A stretch of DNA of 64,000 nucleotides from Meandrina meandrites (taxonomy: Eukaryota > Cnidaria > Anthozoa > Scleractinia > Meandrinidae). The stretch is taken from positions 18,757,472-18,821,471 of the forward strand of contig OY855914.1 in assembly GCA_963693305.1 (NCBI GenBank). The letters run 5' to 3'. The translations under genes were made by a program, and so were the position numbers. The first letter of the stretch is position 1. Each line of letters begins with the position of its first letter. Below, one piece after another: positions 33,454 to 44,157 of this stretch. A model generated the notes under the pieces. That model had not been told where the DNA came from. It made no database searches and saw nothing but the letters and a program-made list of their open reading frames with translations.

Positions 33454-34408
33454 TAATAATATACATGAAAAAAGGGACAGAGAGAAAAAGAAAACCAGTT
33501 GAATTTTGACACCGCGCGCCTTTTCTGATTTTTCATTCAATTGATTGGTTGAAGCACAGCAAACACATGTCAAGTTCAAACTTTCACAAGAGCGAAATAT
33601 TCAGATTCATTCAGTTGTACTGTAAACTTGGGAATTTGTGGTTTTTCAAACGTTTTTGAAGCACAACTCGGTTAACAATGACCGACTAAAGACAATGTAC
33701 ATATTAGACTGTGAAAGCTCGGCGTAAACTGAAGAATTGGACGGCGGCCGTTTTGGAAACCGAGATGTAAGCTTCGAGCGGCCAAAGATGAAAGAAAGCT
33801 GGCAGTTGATAAATGCAAAAAGCCACCACAAACTACAGATATGTAAGTGCTTCTGGCGTTTTGGCACCAAAAAATTCCTACTGTCATAGCATGTCCACTT
33901 CTTCTTCGGTTGGACTTCGCGCTTTTATAGTTTGACGTTTTTCCATGACAGACCGGCGAAGAACTTGGTCGGCGAAGAACTTACTTGCCGGATTGAAAAA
34001 CTTGTATCCTTGTTTATTTATATGCCTGTCGAGTGTAGCTATTATCATTCTGTAAGCGGTCTGGTTCCAAGACAAGTCGTCACTGTTTTGTCCTTTTACT
34101 TTAGGGCAGAACTGTTAGTTCGGCTTGCCGGCTCGTTTTCCCCTATTTTGTTGGCGATATTTTTTTCTCTTCGCTTGACGTTGTCCGTACACTTAGCCAG
34201 AATGAGGTGCTAATAATTGTATTTGGTTTGTTAGAACTATCTTTTAGGTGTTTTACTGTTGTTTACCCAGCGAAAACCCCGGTCGTTGTTTTCGTCCGCG
34301 TCTATTTGTAATTTGCACTGGTGTTACACTTTTTGCACTGGTGTTACCTCTGAACTGCACTCAGTCTCAGCCAATCAGAATCGAGTAATTTTTTCATGTA
34401 TATTATTA
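33454..34408. mobile_element. MITE-like insertion with inverted ends
   Basis: The left end taataatatacatgaaaaaa and the right end ttttttcatgtatattatta are exact inverses. The 955-bp block is missing from the same intron position in unit D. Near its right end lies a CCAAT-type motif (cagccaatcagaat). No transposase is visible; short ORFs inside have no known motif. Confidence 0.7.
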
Positions 34409-34770
34409 GAGACACTAAAACCTGAGCAGTACTACTTTTCTATCAACCAACTCATTTCAAGCAAGAACAAAAATATACTTACCAGTCCTGTATTACCATT
34501 GAACTGAAAATTTCAAGCCAGTATCCTTAATATAACAAATCGATTTTAAGTTAGTGATCTACACATTAAAGCCGCCACACAGTCAGCAAGTAATGACTCT
34601 AAATCCACGTTGAAGAGTTACTTGGTCTGATTAAATAAGGCCATATTTTTAATTTAAATTGTCACAATGAATACCCCACTGTTACTTAATTAAACTGGGA
34701 GAATATTTGCAATTTTGTGTTTATATTGTTATAGTTATGTAAAATTGGATGGGGTTTGGTTGAACAAATA

Positions 34771-35003
34771 CGTTTATAACATAGCTAACAGAGCCGCGCA
34801 ATCAAATTGAGTATCAAGACCCAAATTCTGCAACCACGAATGAAATCGTTCCAAAAAAAAAAAAATACTAGAACCTAAGCATGGAACCGAATTCTTTGAC
34901 TCTTTTAACCCTCGGAATCTGCTCGGCTGTTCGATGCTGTTTTGTTTTTTAGGGAAAACTAACCTCGGAATCAAAGCGGCTCCATTTGCTCTTATTACTC
35001 CTT
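34771..35003. other. Short non-coding interval
   Basis: No gene, repeat or RNA recognised before the minisatellite. Confidence 0.3.
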
Positions 35004-35272
35004 AACCCGGGGGATTCGACCCCTAGTGAGGATTATCAACTCTACATACCCTGGGGGATTATTACCCCCTAGAGAGGATTATCACCTCTCACTTAGTACC
35101 CTGGGGGATTATCAGCCCCTAGAGAGGATTATCACCTCTCACTTAGTACCCTGGGGGATTATCACCCAAAAGAGAGAATGATCACCTCTCACTCAGTACC
35201 CTTGGGGGATTATCACCCCCTCTTGAGGATTAGCACCTCGTACTGAGTACCCTGGGGGATTATCAACCCCGG
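35004..35272. repeat. About 50-bp minisatellite
   Basis: Five to six tandem units built from 'ccctgggggattatcacccc' followed by 'tagagaggattatcacctctcacttagta'. Each half of the unit is partly palindromic (gggg..cccc and gaggattatcacctc). The outer units are more diverged. Confidence 0.9.
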
Positions 35273-35885
35273 GGAAATCCTAGGAAAAGTGACCTACAAT
35301 TCTTAATTGGAGAGCTTCATCCCTTTCCCCTTTTCCCCACAAATATTCTGGTTGTGTTGTTTCTTTACATATAGTTATAATAAGGGTTATGGGTTAGGAA
35401 CATTAACGTCGCATTTAATTGTGTCGCTTTTAATTGCTGGGCGTTCGATTCCAATAATAAAAACTCTAGATTATCCGTCGTGGCTCAGGTTGCCCACAAT
35501 ACGCAAATCTGGTCATTTCACGTCGCTGTTCCGCGAAGAACGGCCATGAACGGCAATTAAACTTGAGCAGTCGAATATTCAACTCAACGCATTTAAAAAT
35601 CTGCCGAATTTTTTTTTTTAAACGTCGCATTTTACATGCACTTAATTCGCCAATTTGATTCGGCGCATGTAAAATGCAACGTTTAAACCAGGCCTTATTT
35701 GGCGTTGTTGTGTTTGTGTTTTCGAGTGTTCATTTATTCAGCGAGTTCAAATCATGAACAAGGCAGATATAAAGAAGTTAATCTTAATTACGATGGGAGG
35801 ATATTTGCCCGCGGATGTATGGTTTTCAACGGAATGGCGTTTTCCTTTTCTTAGACTTGTTTATAATAGAAAAAACAAATAGACT
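35273..35885. other. Non-coding interval
   Basis: About 600 bp with no intact gene. It contains a small inverted repeat (aacgtcgcattttacatgc and complement, about 35623-35685). Short ORFs look random. Confidence 0.35.
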
Positions 35886-36655
35886 TAGGGCCGATTCGCA
35901 CTAGCGGACAAATTTTAAATGTCATAACATTTTTGACAAAAACAAAATTGTCGCGACAAGTCAGAGACATTTTGAAGAAAACAAACGGTGTATTTATTAG
36001 TACAATCGGTCGTCTTGTGCAAACATCAAATAATCAGGCAGATCCACGTGGTGAAAAATTTTAAAACAATTTGCATTTGAAGTGCGCGTGTACTGAAGTT
36101 TTTTTGTGCTCGTGCAGGGAAAATGTTGCAAGAAAACTATTTCTTTTCCCCTCCATTTATCGGCACAAGCTGGTTCCCTTCGCATTCTCTTTTTCCAACC
36201 CGGGTATTACCATCCTTCCACGACCTCACCTCGGCACACAAACGTGTTTTTGCCGCCTGTCGTGGAAAAATTTCGCGTGTTGTTTTTTAGTACAATCCAG
36301 ACCAAACAGCAACGTATTGTTATCTGGCATTACGAGGGGCGCTGGAATGCGACTTGTCTTGAATTGTCCTGCCTTGAAGCTGGACATCGGTCCCTTTGAA
36401 GATTTGTCCGTTTTGACAAAATTTTCAATTGTCCAACAAGTCGTTCGCACTTGTTTTTGCGATTGTTTAACAAAATGTATCGAGCGTGCAACGCGGACCA
36501 ATCATAAGACAACTGCTTCTTTGTTCTTCTGAATTGTTAGACAAGTTCTAGGTCTCAAAAAACGTATTCGCACTTGTTTTCTGTAACAAGTGACAGACAA
36601 GTGATGAAATCTACCAATTGTTACAAAATTTGTCCGCTAGTGCGAATTGGCCCTA
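35886..36655. mobile_element. DNA transposon or MITE with 30-bp inverted ends
   Basis: Both ends carry TAGGGCCGATTCGCACTAG or its complement, continuing to 'cggacaaattt' (the right end has a few differences). A TA dinucleotide at each tip would fit a TA target duplication, but the exact duplication is uncertain. The 770-bp interior repeats pieces of the ends. A plus-strand ORF (36071-36532) shows no transposase motif and I do not accept it as a gene. Confidence 0.75.
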
Positions 36656-37439
36656 AACCAACATTACAACCTACGTTCAAAGCAATTTACCAAGTTCATA
36701 ATTTGATCGGCAAACTCGCAATACGCCACACAGACGACAAGTAGCTGATAAGTATAGTGATTTAAAAAAATTGTTTGCGACGGAATACTCTAAATATTCG
36801 ATTAAGAGACTACGCGATAATTTTGCTGAGCTTATTCCATCGTGGATTCCTTTGGACGGTCATTTGCTGCTGCTTCTGCCAAAAATATTTACATGTAAAC
36901 TTGAAAGTAAGCTTAATCATTCTCATCCGACGGTACAGATTTCTTTGATCGATAACCTCTCTCAATGACACTTCTATATTAGTTTCAAGCCTATTACGAC
37001 AAACGTTCGGTTAAACAACAACAACAAAAAACAGCTTTCTATTTCACTTACCTGTAAGTGATAGCGTCGATAGTTTCACGATTGTTCCAGCCTGACGATA
37101 TTCTTGCTGCGAAATAAGGTCTAACAGAACTGGAACTAAACCTCGCACTCGATCCCGACAATTCAAGGTTAAGTTCTGTCAGTCCTACCACTTCTTCTTT
37201 TAATTTTGTTTGACCATGGTATCCCTCTAGCCTTCAGATCATTTTATGGGAATATTTTTATGTTTAAGTTCGTCCACAAAAGGAATACAAGCTACTTTCA
37301 CACAACATTCCCTGCCATTGCGTTCTGATCGTGTCTGGAAAGCACACGAGAACATCCACGCAACGCGCGTTAGCATCCGCGGGTGAACTGGGTACCATGT
37401 CTAAAAATAACTAAGAGGAATGGGGGATTAAGTCTCTCA
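36656..37439. other. Non-coding interval
   Basis: About 780 bp. A short plus-strand ORF at 36771-36968 has no recognisable motif. Nothing else is seen. Confidence 0.3.
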
Positions 37440-37745
37440 CTTCATGCTCTCTTGCATGTTCCGTATTCCTCCTGACCGCGCGAATGCTTCCAAAAACTGT
37501 GGAAAGTCAGTATTTGAAAAAAAAAAAAGAAAACTCGCACAGGCATTTTAGTTTGCAGTGTCGCTGTAGATTTCAACTCGTCATTTTTAGTTTGAGTCGG
37601 CCTTTGGGCTCCCCAAAATACTACAAAACGAGTGAAATTTACAGCTGTATTGCACACTTCTTATTTTTTTATTTTTACATTAGCATTTCATGGCATAGAT
37701 ATAGAGTAGCTATAAAGCTAAGCTTACTTACCATATTAAATTAAG

Positions 37746-37776
<31 letters not shown>

Positions 37777-37801
37777 CGATCGATCGATCGATCGATTGAT
37801 A
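37746..37801. repeat. (GATT)n/(GATC)n microsatellite
   Basis: About 55 bp of gatt repeats turning into gatc repeats and back. Counterpart of the shorter run at 6476-6506. Confidence 0.95.
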
Positions 37802-38866
37802 GTAAAATGTATAATAAAATATATTTACTAGGCTCGGTAAGGCTGAGACACGATTAAACCAGTAAGCAATAAATAACCAAGCTATATTTAACAGCAACAC
37901 CATTTGCATTTGCTGATGGCGATAACAAGCTGTAGTGCACGGAAACTGTTATAACAAGCGTCTTTAGCTGCAGATGACTTTGATGGAAATGGATTACAAC
38001 TTGAAAAGTTTAGGCTAAACTTTTCAAATTGTTTCCGCACGTCTTAAAAGAAAAGAAAAGAAATCGATATTTATAGCCGTAGTTTGATTCCTATCAATGA
38101 ATTTAGAATATATCTTCCTTTAGATGTTCAAAGATCATGTTTAATTGTCATGGATGATTGAGTTGCCAAGCACTAACTTCAGAACAGTTTACACAAAAAA
38201 CTGCCAAATACCCGTGACAGAGTTCATTTTAAATGCAAAGGAAATCTTGTTTCGTTTTCTTTATAAAATAAAAATAATGGTGGATGTCTTGATATTAAGA
38301 CACATGACTCAATGAGCGAGGAAGGCCCTCATTAAAACTTTTATCTAGTTAATCATAGATCATTTAAAAGCTGTGACATAGGTTTCTATTATTTGAAACA
38401 ATTGTAAGTCTAGTAAAGGTAATTATAATATAAAGAGAATATTACCGATCAATTCAAATATCATTCGTTATTTACTTGGAATTAAGCTTTAATCCGCGTT
38501 TTTGTAAAAGACGGTCTTTGTTTTTTATCTTTAACATCATTACCGAAAATTTGGGTTTTATTGAAACGTGGTAACCAACGTGATGATTTTGTCATTTTTT
38601 GTCAGAACTCTACCTGACTCTTTAGCGATGTATTGAGGAGACAACTGGGGACTGAAAAAGTAAACATGTATTTCTTACGCCCACAACTAGCTTAAGCATT
38701 CAGTTTGTATGTGCAAAGCTATCGACTGGTCAACATTTTTCCGGTTTGACCAATAACACCAAGGAGAATCTCTACGTCAGACGCGAGAGTTACCTTGTTA
38801 TTAAACAAATTTTTGAGCGATAACTGTCATGACATATTTTCATTATTGAACCGTCTTGGAAAATCT

Positions 38867-39784
38867 TTAAGGACAAAACTCTCTTATGGTGTCCTTCACT
38901 GCTTGTCTTACTTCCCTCATCTTCCAGCAGTACAAAAACGGATTTAGAGATGAGTTAAAGAAAAGCAGTGACAATGTTATAGACAAAGCGCGGGAAATAG
39001 ATTTTGTACGTAATCCAGTAATAGCTTGTATAGCAAGTGCTATGCTATATGGAAGATAACAAACAAGTGTTGCCACTAGTATCCAAACAGAACTGGACAC
39101 TGTCTTTTTGTATCGTATTAAATTTAGAGAAACTCCTCCTTCGTTAGGTTGGGTTTGGGAAACATGGCTTTGTACTTGAGTTTGATGTTGTCTTAATCTG
39201 AGGTAGATCTTCGTGTAACATAAGGTTGTGGTCACTATGCATAACATCACTACTATGCATTCGATGCCCCAACCAATACGAGCATTGTAAAAGTATATTA
39301 ATGCAAAGGCTGTGGAGGAAGGCCAAAACACAACAACAAAAACCCACACTCTCCTCAAAGTTACCACCTGCCTGTATCTTAGCCCCAACAACAGGGCGAG
39401 AAGTCTGTCCACGCTTATTGCAGTCAGTGTCAACAACGATACTGCACAAAAAATTGTACCTATTGAATTAGAAAGTAGTTCAACATAGAAACAAAGACTG
39501 GAGTGTTTTGGTAACATTAAAACGGTTACGTAAAGCGGCTGTGAAATTAGACCAACACAGAGATCAGTGCTCGCAAGGCAGCCTAATAGAAGTTTCGATG
39601 ACGGATGAAGGGACGATACCTTTCGAAGAGCAACAATGATCAGAACATTTCCCAGAAGTGCAGTGATGGAAAGGGGAATGTTAACTGCGGGAATAGTAAT
39701 CCCTGTTGGTGGTTCGTAATAAGTTAAAAAGCAAAGCGCTTGTTGAATTGTAGTGTTGTTTCCAATTTCGCTGTAGTTCACCAT
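38867..39784 (-). CDS. Rhodopsin-class G protein-coupled receptor (intact copy 5)
   Basis: An intact 305-residue class A receptor, the same length as copy 2 and similar along its whole length. TM1 has GNVLI, TM2 LASTD and TM3 SVDRLLAL; TM6 has CYLP and TM7 NPFLYCW. The N-terminus has one NNTT glycosylation site, and the tail is short (VKDTIREFCP). Differences from copy 2 cluster in TM3-ECL2, TM4-TM5 and TM6-TM7 (for example LRTKSIS before TM7), the parts that shape the ligand pocket, so ligand preference may differ; that is inference. Element 2 lies about 1.2 kb upstream inside its predicted UTR intron and may have separated it from its first exon and promoter. Confidence 0.9.
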   Translation of the reverse strand: MVNYSEIGNNTTIQQALCFLTYYEPPTGITIPAVNIPLSITALLGNVLIIVALRKVSSLHPSSKLLLGCLASTDLCVGLISQPLYVTVLMLPKHSSLCFYVELLSNSIGTIFCAVSLLTLTAISVDRLLALLLGLRYRQVVTLRRVWVFVVVFWPSSTAFALIYFYNARIGWGIECIVVMLCIVTTTLCYTKIYLRLRQHQTQVQSHVSQTQPNEGGVSLNLIRYKKTVSSSVWILVATLVCYLPYSIALAIQAITGLRTKSISRALSITLSLLFFNSSLNPFLYCWKMREVRQAVKDTIREFCP

Positions 39785-40964
39785 TTCTTTCTCGGTAATG
39801 ATAACTGTGTTACTAGCCGTAACAAGAATTTAATGTTCCTTTTGTGCTATTAAAATTCTCTGTCCAACGAGTGCATGTCCTTTCACTTATCTCATCTATG
39901 GAGTCATCGTGTTGTTCGACCAGCGTTTATCAGATGCATTTCCTGGAAAAAGAGAAAGCTAACTTTCAGAGCAAATAGGGAATCGAATCTTATGCTTGCC
40001 CGGACAGCAACGTTGTTTTTTGGAAACATCGTTTAATTTTAGCTACAAACAAGAGAAAGGTAAGTAAACAGGTGTATTTTATGCTTCAACTTTTGCGTTT
40101 CTGGCGGTCACAACAAATAACACAATACATGTGTTCGGGTGCTACTATTTCGCGTGCATTACAGCAACCCTTAAATGCTCTAAAAAGATGTTGCCTAGCC
40201 ATTCTCTAAAAGAACCTATGTTACCGTCTATTTTCAGATGATGTAACTTGTTAGATAAGAGCAGTGCTAAAGATTGTGTCATTCTCGATTGTTGACTACA
40301 ACGTGAACCATACGTTGGAATTTCTTCCTCAATTTTAATCAACTCGTCCTTATATCGTTAGGATCTCCTACTTTACTATTTTGATGATAGTGACTTAGTT
40401 TAGGGAAATGACGGCGGAAGTTACGAGATTTCAATAATAGTGCGTTTTAGAAAATGTTATTCTCATGCATGCAATTAGTGGCTATATTAATGTACGAGAC
40501 CGAATGTTATTTTACCTATAAATATTTTTTACGTCCTAATCCTGAACTCGTCGACCAAGTTGAGTTCCAGTTACTAGACTAATGCACCTGCCGGGAAACT
40601 ATACCACAATATAGCCCAATTAGATCAAATAAAAAATACAAAGGGAATTGAAAATATGGGTATATCTCAAAATTACAATACCGTCAGATTTTTCTCCTTC
40701 TAAAAGGATTGAAATCATCGGCGAAATTTGAACTTTCTGAGGTTACTGAGCTGAGGCAGAAGGACAGCGGATGTTACAAGATTGCAATTAAAGTAATTCT
40801 CATGCAACTAGTAGATTTAGTAATGCACGAGACCTAGATTTCAAGTTTTGTATTAGTTTCACTTAAGTGATGTTTTTTCCGCTTTTCATTTTTGTTATTA
40901 AGCCTCTGCAATTTATGTTTAAAACGACGAAGGCTTAATGCAATGCATTTCCGTAAAAAAGGTT

Positions 40965-41250
40965 AGTAGTATAGTAATTGGGGGTACCAGCTCATATAAA
41001 TATGCTGAAAACTGAGCTCGATTCAACAAAATATGCTGAAAAATGAGCTCGAATAAATATGTTGAAAATTAAGCTTAAAAAATATGCTGGATAAAAATAC
41101 TGAATAAAAGTACTGAATAAAAGTACTGAATAAAAGTACTGGATAAAAATACTGAATAAAAGTACTGAATAAAAGTACTGAATAAAAGTACTGAATAAAA
41201 GTACTGAATAAAAGTATTGAATAAAAGTGTTGAATAAAAGTACTGAAGCC
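40965..41250. repeat. Left end of element 2 with subterminal tandem repeats
   Basis: After the terminal motif come three or four repeats built on 'aaatatgctgaaaa.tgagctcga' (about 40996-41090), then about twelve copies of a 13-bp unit, aaaagtactgaat (about 41096-41245). Such subterminal tandem repeats are common in Polinton ends. The Phe/Tyr-rich minus-strand ORF is this repeat translated. Confidence 0.9.
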
Positions 41251-41519
41251 AAAGCGTAGCTAGATTTTAGGCCATTCGGCACTGGAAGATAAGTTAAACT
41301 TAGTTTAACTTTTCTGAAGCGGGGGATGGAATGGTCGTTAAGAAATCACAGACCCGACTGGTGGGTAAGTTTGCTTTTATAAAATTTTCACTTTATTAAA
41401 AGTGAAAAGATTAAAAAAGTAAACCGGAAGGGTCTGTCATTTATTGTATTACAAAACTGTTTATCAAAAATATTTTTCTATACTATTTTTAAAAAAAATT
41501 ATTAATAAAAATATAATAT
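41251..41519. other. Left subterminal region of element 2
   Basis: About 270 bp. A hairpin of 10-11 bp arms (attttcactt and aagtgaaaag type) lies at about 41384-41410. No gene seen. Confidence 0.4.
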
Positions 41520-42540
41520 AAACTTTTTTGCAATAATATCATACTTAACGATTATATGCTATTCTAAGAGCAAACAAATAGCAATAATATCATCATTCTA
41601 AGCATGACTAAGATCATTAATTATAAAGCAATATAATGCATGGGAATTAGTATTTAAATATTAATAATACTAATCACCAGGCCTGGAAAAAGTAATAATA
41701 GTAACGACTTAGGAAAGGATATAATTATTAAAAAAGGGTTAAATATAAAGATGATAATCAGGCCTAAATAAAATATTATGAATAAAAATGTTATTAAAAC
41801 TTTTTTACAATAATATCATACTATTCAAAAAGATGCTATTCTAAGAGGTAATAAATAGCAATAACATCATAGAGTTAAGCTTGACAAAGAGTATTAATAT
41901 TAAAGCTAGGTAAAGTATGAAAACAAGTATTTTTAATATTTAATATTAACTAATAATTAATACTAAATATATACTTAATGATTATATGCAATTGTACAAG
42001 CTTTACAATAGCAATAATATGAAACTTAACGATTATATGCAATTCTATAAGCCATCTAATAGCATAAACATGGTTACTATAAGCATAAACTAATCACTTA
42101 TTATTACAACAAGGTAATGCATTGAAATTAGTATTTTCTATACTATTAATACTAATCACCAGGCCTGGAAAAAAGTAATGATAGAAATGATAACCAGGCC
42201 TAAATAAATACTAAGTTAAATGATGTTTGAATTTTTAATTCAAACACAAATAATTAATACTAAATATGTACTTTTTAAAAATATGCAATTGTACAAGCCT
42301 TACAATAGCATAAACATGGTTACTATAAGTATGACTAAGACCATTAATTTTAAAGCAAGGTAATGTATGGAAATTAGTATTTTAATAATAAATATTATGA
42401 ATAAAAATGTATTTAAAACTTTTTACAATAATATAATAATAATATCAAACTTATCAAATATATGCAATTGTACAAGACTTCTAATAGCATAAACATGGTT
42501 ACTATAAGTATGACTAAGAGTATTAATTTTAAAGCTGTAT
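41520..42540. repeat. Array of diverged hairpin-bearing repeats
   Basis: About five imperfect units of 150-300 bp share the phrases 'caataatatcatactta', 'tatatgcaattgtacaag', 'ataaacatggttactataag' and 'attaattttaaagc'. Each holds a potential small stem with complementary arms (gcaattgta/tacaatagc or gctatt/aatagc). A 10-bp palindrome, ccaggcctgg, occurs twice. It lies downstream of the leftward gene cluster. It could form 3'-end structures or small RNAs; no coding sequence. Confidence 0.7.
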
Positions 42541-42561
42541 TATTCCTTGAAAACAAGTTTT

Positions 42562-43191
42562 TTATTTATCATCATTATCATTAGAATCATTATCAGAATT
42601 ATTATTAGAATCATTATCAGAATCATTATCAGAATCATTAACAGAATCATTATCAGAATCATTATCAGAACTGTTATCATCTGTATCATTTTTTACATAA
42701 TTTAGAATATCATGTATATGTTGATTATATTTTTTTATATCATCTTTTATTTGTAATTGTGTAGCAGCTTCAGCTTCTTCATCATGAAGTGCTTCTTGAT
42801 ATTCATTCTCGAAATTATGTTGTATAATATCTGATTTATATAGATTGAGTGATTCAGATATGAATTTATCATATTTATATTGAATTGGAAATTCATCTTC
42901 ATTATTTAGAGTAATATAAATTGTTATTATATTTTGAAATTGATATATACGCTCTTGATTTAAAGAAGCTAAGTCATAAATATCACCAAAAATGTCACAT
43001 CCATAACGAGTTAAATGAGGATGCATGAAAAAAACTTTTTCGTTATTATATCGTATTAAATTTAAGTTTGTTCTAGAAATCACTAATTCAATTAAATCAC
43101 CATAATGTTCAAGAATATTATATTTTAAATCTTTCAATGATTTAAATCTGTATAAAGTTGATGATTTGTTTCTCAAGGATTTTTTAGTCAT
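42562..43191 (-). CDS. Acidic-tailed protein of unknown function
   Basis: 209 residues. Residues 1-165 look globular, with a motif HPHLTRYGCDIFGDIYDL at about 57-74 that weakly recalls NUMOD/HNH-associated segments. The last 40 residues are a Ser-Asp-Asn repeat (SDND and variants), strongly acidic. The ATG overlaps the end of the GTPase gene (shared bases 43184-43191), so the two are read from one transcript or by coupled initiation. An acidic tail may contact ribosomal or nucleic-acid-binding basic proteins, which is speculation. I do not recognise the family. The tail DNA is a low-complexity repeat prone to length change. Confidence 0.7.
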   Translation of the reverse strand: MTKKSLRNKSSTLYRFKSLKDLKYNILEHYGDLIELVISRTNLNLIRYNNEKVFFMHPHLTRYGCDIFGDIYDLASLNQERIYQFQNIITIYITLNNEDEFPIQYKYDKFISESLNLYKSDIIQHNFENEYQEALHDEEAEAATQLQIKDDIKKYNQHIHDILNYVKNDTDDNSSDNDSDNDSVNDSDNDSDNDSNNNSDNDSNDNDDK

Positions 43192-44122
43192 ATATATTTA
43201 TATTAGAAAATATTTTTTTTTTAAATAAAATACCATAAGCTAATATGATATTTCCTACTATTAGTATTATGGATTGATTAATATAATCTTGTGTATCAAT
43301 TTTTAATGTACAATTGATGAATTTTCCTTTTGAATTTAAAGTTGTAATGAAATTGTTTTTTTCATTTTCTATATTAATGAATTCAATATCATATGATTTA
43401 TTAAGTGAAAATAGCAAGCATTTATACCCTGTTGTAATTAAATTTGGTATTTTATGGAAATATACTTTACAGTTTAATGTATTGTTTATTGTTTTGAATG
43501 ATTTACGTTCTATTCTGTGTATTTTTATGCTTTTTAATAAATCAAACAAACAGTAATTTACAATATTACTGTCATTTTTTGAAATATTAATATTTAATTT
43601 TGCTGATGTTGGTATGAATGTTATTTTTTCATAATATTGATTCCTTAAAGCTTTTTTTACTTTTTTGACTATATTTTCATAGGTATTATCATGATTTATA
43701 TATTCTGATTTGTTTATACATATGATAATATGTTTTATTCCATTAACTCGTGTTATTATGGAATATTCATAGCCTTTTTTAATGCTTTGTTCAGTTTCAT
43801 TTGGTTTTGCTGATATTAAAAGCATTGTAATGTCAGATATAGATGAATTTTGTATTATTTCTTTTATTAAAAAGTCATGACCTGGATTATTGACAATGAA
43901 GTATTCATTATCATTTAACATGAATTTTTCTAATGTGGAATGAATTGTTATTCCTTTGTTTTGTTCATTATGATCAGTATCAACTATATTTGCTAACCAA
44001 TTTTTTGATTTATTTATTTCTTTATTGATTTCTCTATTAGTTATCATACCAGTGTTTATTAAAATACGTGATATTAAAGAGCTTTTACCAGTATCAACAT
44101 CTCCAATGCATATTATAATCAT
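43184..44122 (-). CDS. EF-1A/eRF3-like translational GTPase, lacking domain 2
   Basis: 312 residues. The G domain has GDVDTGKS (P loop, residues 7-14), GITI (57-60, switch I), NNPGH (78-82, where translation factors have DxPGH), NKSE (137-140, usually NKxD) and TSAK (172-175). Spacing and the surrounding words fit the EF-1A/Hbs1/eRF3 branch and not Ras- or EngA-type GTPases. After residue 200 the chain goes directly to a segment (about 214-302) resembling domain 3 of these factors, ending in NIILAYGIL. Domain 2, which contacts the ribosome and tRNA, is missing. Substitution of the switch II Asp and the base-specificity Asp may weaken GTP binding, so a decoy role is possible. A TATA-rich stretch lies just upstream of the ATG. 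Confidence 0.85.
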   Translation of the reverse strand: MIIICIGDVDTGKSSLISRILINTGMITNREINKEINKSKNWLANIVDTDHNEQNKGITIHSTLEKFMLNDNEYFIVNNPGHDFLIKEIIQNSSISDITMLLISAKPNETEQSIKKGYEYSIITRVNGIKHIIICINKSEYINHDNTYENIVKKVKKALRNQYYEKITFIPTSAKLNINISKNDSNIVNYCLFDLLKSIKIHRIERKSFKTINNTLNCKVYFHKIPNLITTGYKCLLFSLNKSYDIEFINIENEKNNFITTLNSKGKFINCTLKIDTQDYINQSIILIVGNIILAYGILFKKKIFSNINIYD

Positions 44123-44157
44123 TCTTATATATTATATATAATATATTTTATTTTTAT

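Larger units (their letters stand above)
30801..34770 (-). repeat. GPCR duplication unit E
   Basis: Holds the truncated receptor at 31445-31825, its intron block and a first-exon donor (atacttaccagtcctgtattacc at about 34479). Two further insertions (33285-33449 and 33454-34408) interrupt the intron at the place where unit D reads 'atgttatttgaaacactaagacctgag'. Confidence 0.6.
37440..40964 (-). repeat. GPCR duplication unit F, cut by element 2
   Basis: The left part (37440-38866) matches 6190-6815 and adds further sequence. The receptor lies at 38867-39784 and the start of its UTR intron (acceptor boundary at 39942/39943) runs to 40964, where element 2 begins. The expected first exon of this receptor is not found to the right of element 2. 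Confidence 0.65.

Noticed and set aside
36071..36532. 153-codon ORF inside the 770-bp inverted-end element
   Set aside because: No transposase motif, and a comparable open frame on the other strand. It is probably chance in a GC-richer segment.
40992..41282. Phe/Tyr-rich repeat protein at the left end of element 2
   Set aside because: It is the 13-bp tandem repeat read on the minus strand; no start context or composition suggests a gene.
43184..44122. Cellular EF-1A pseudogene captured by chance
   Set aside because: The frame is fully open, it has the same extreme AT bias as its neighbours, sits in the gene cluster with the same start-proximal TATATA motif, and overlaps the next gene. It is therefore treated as an element gene.
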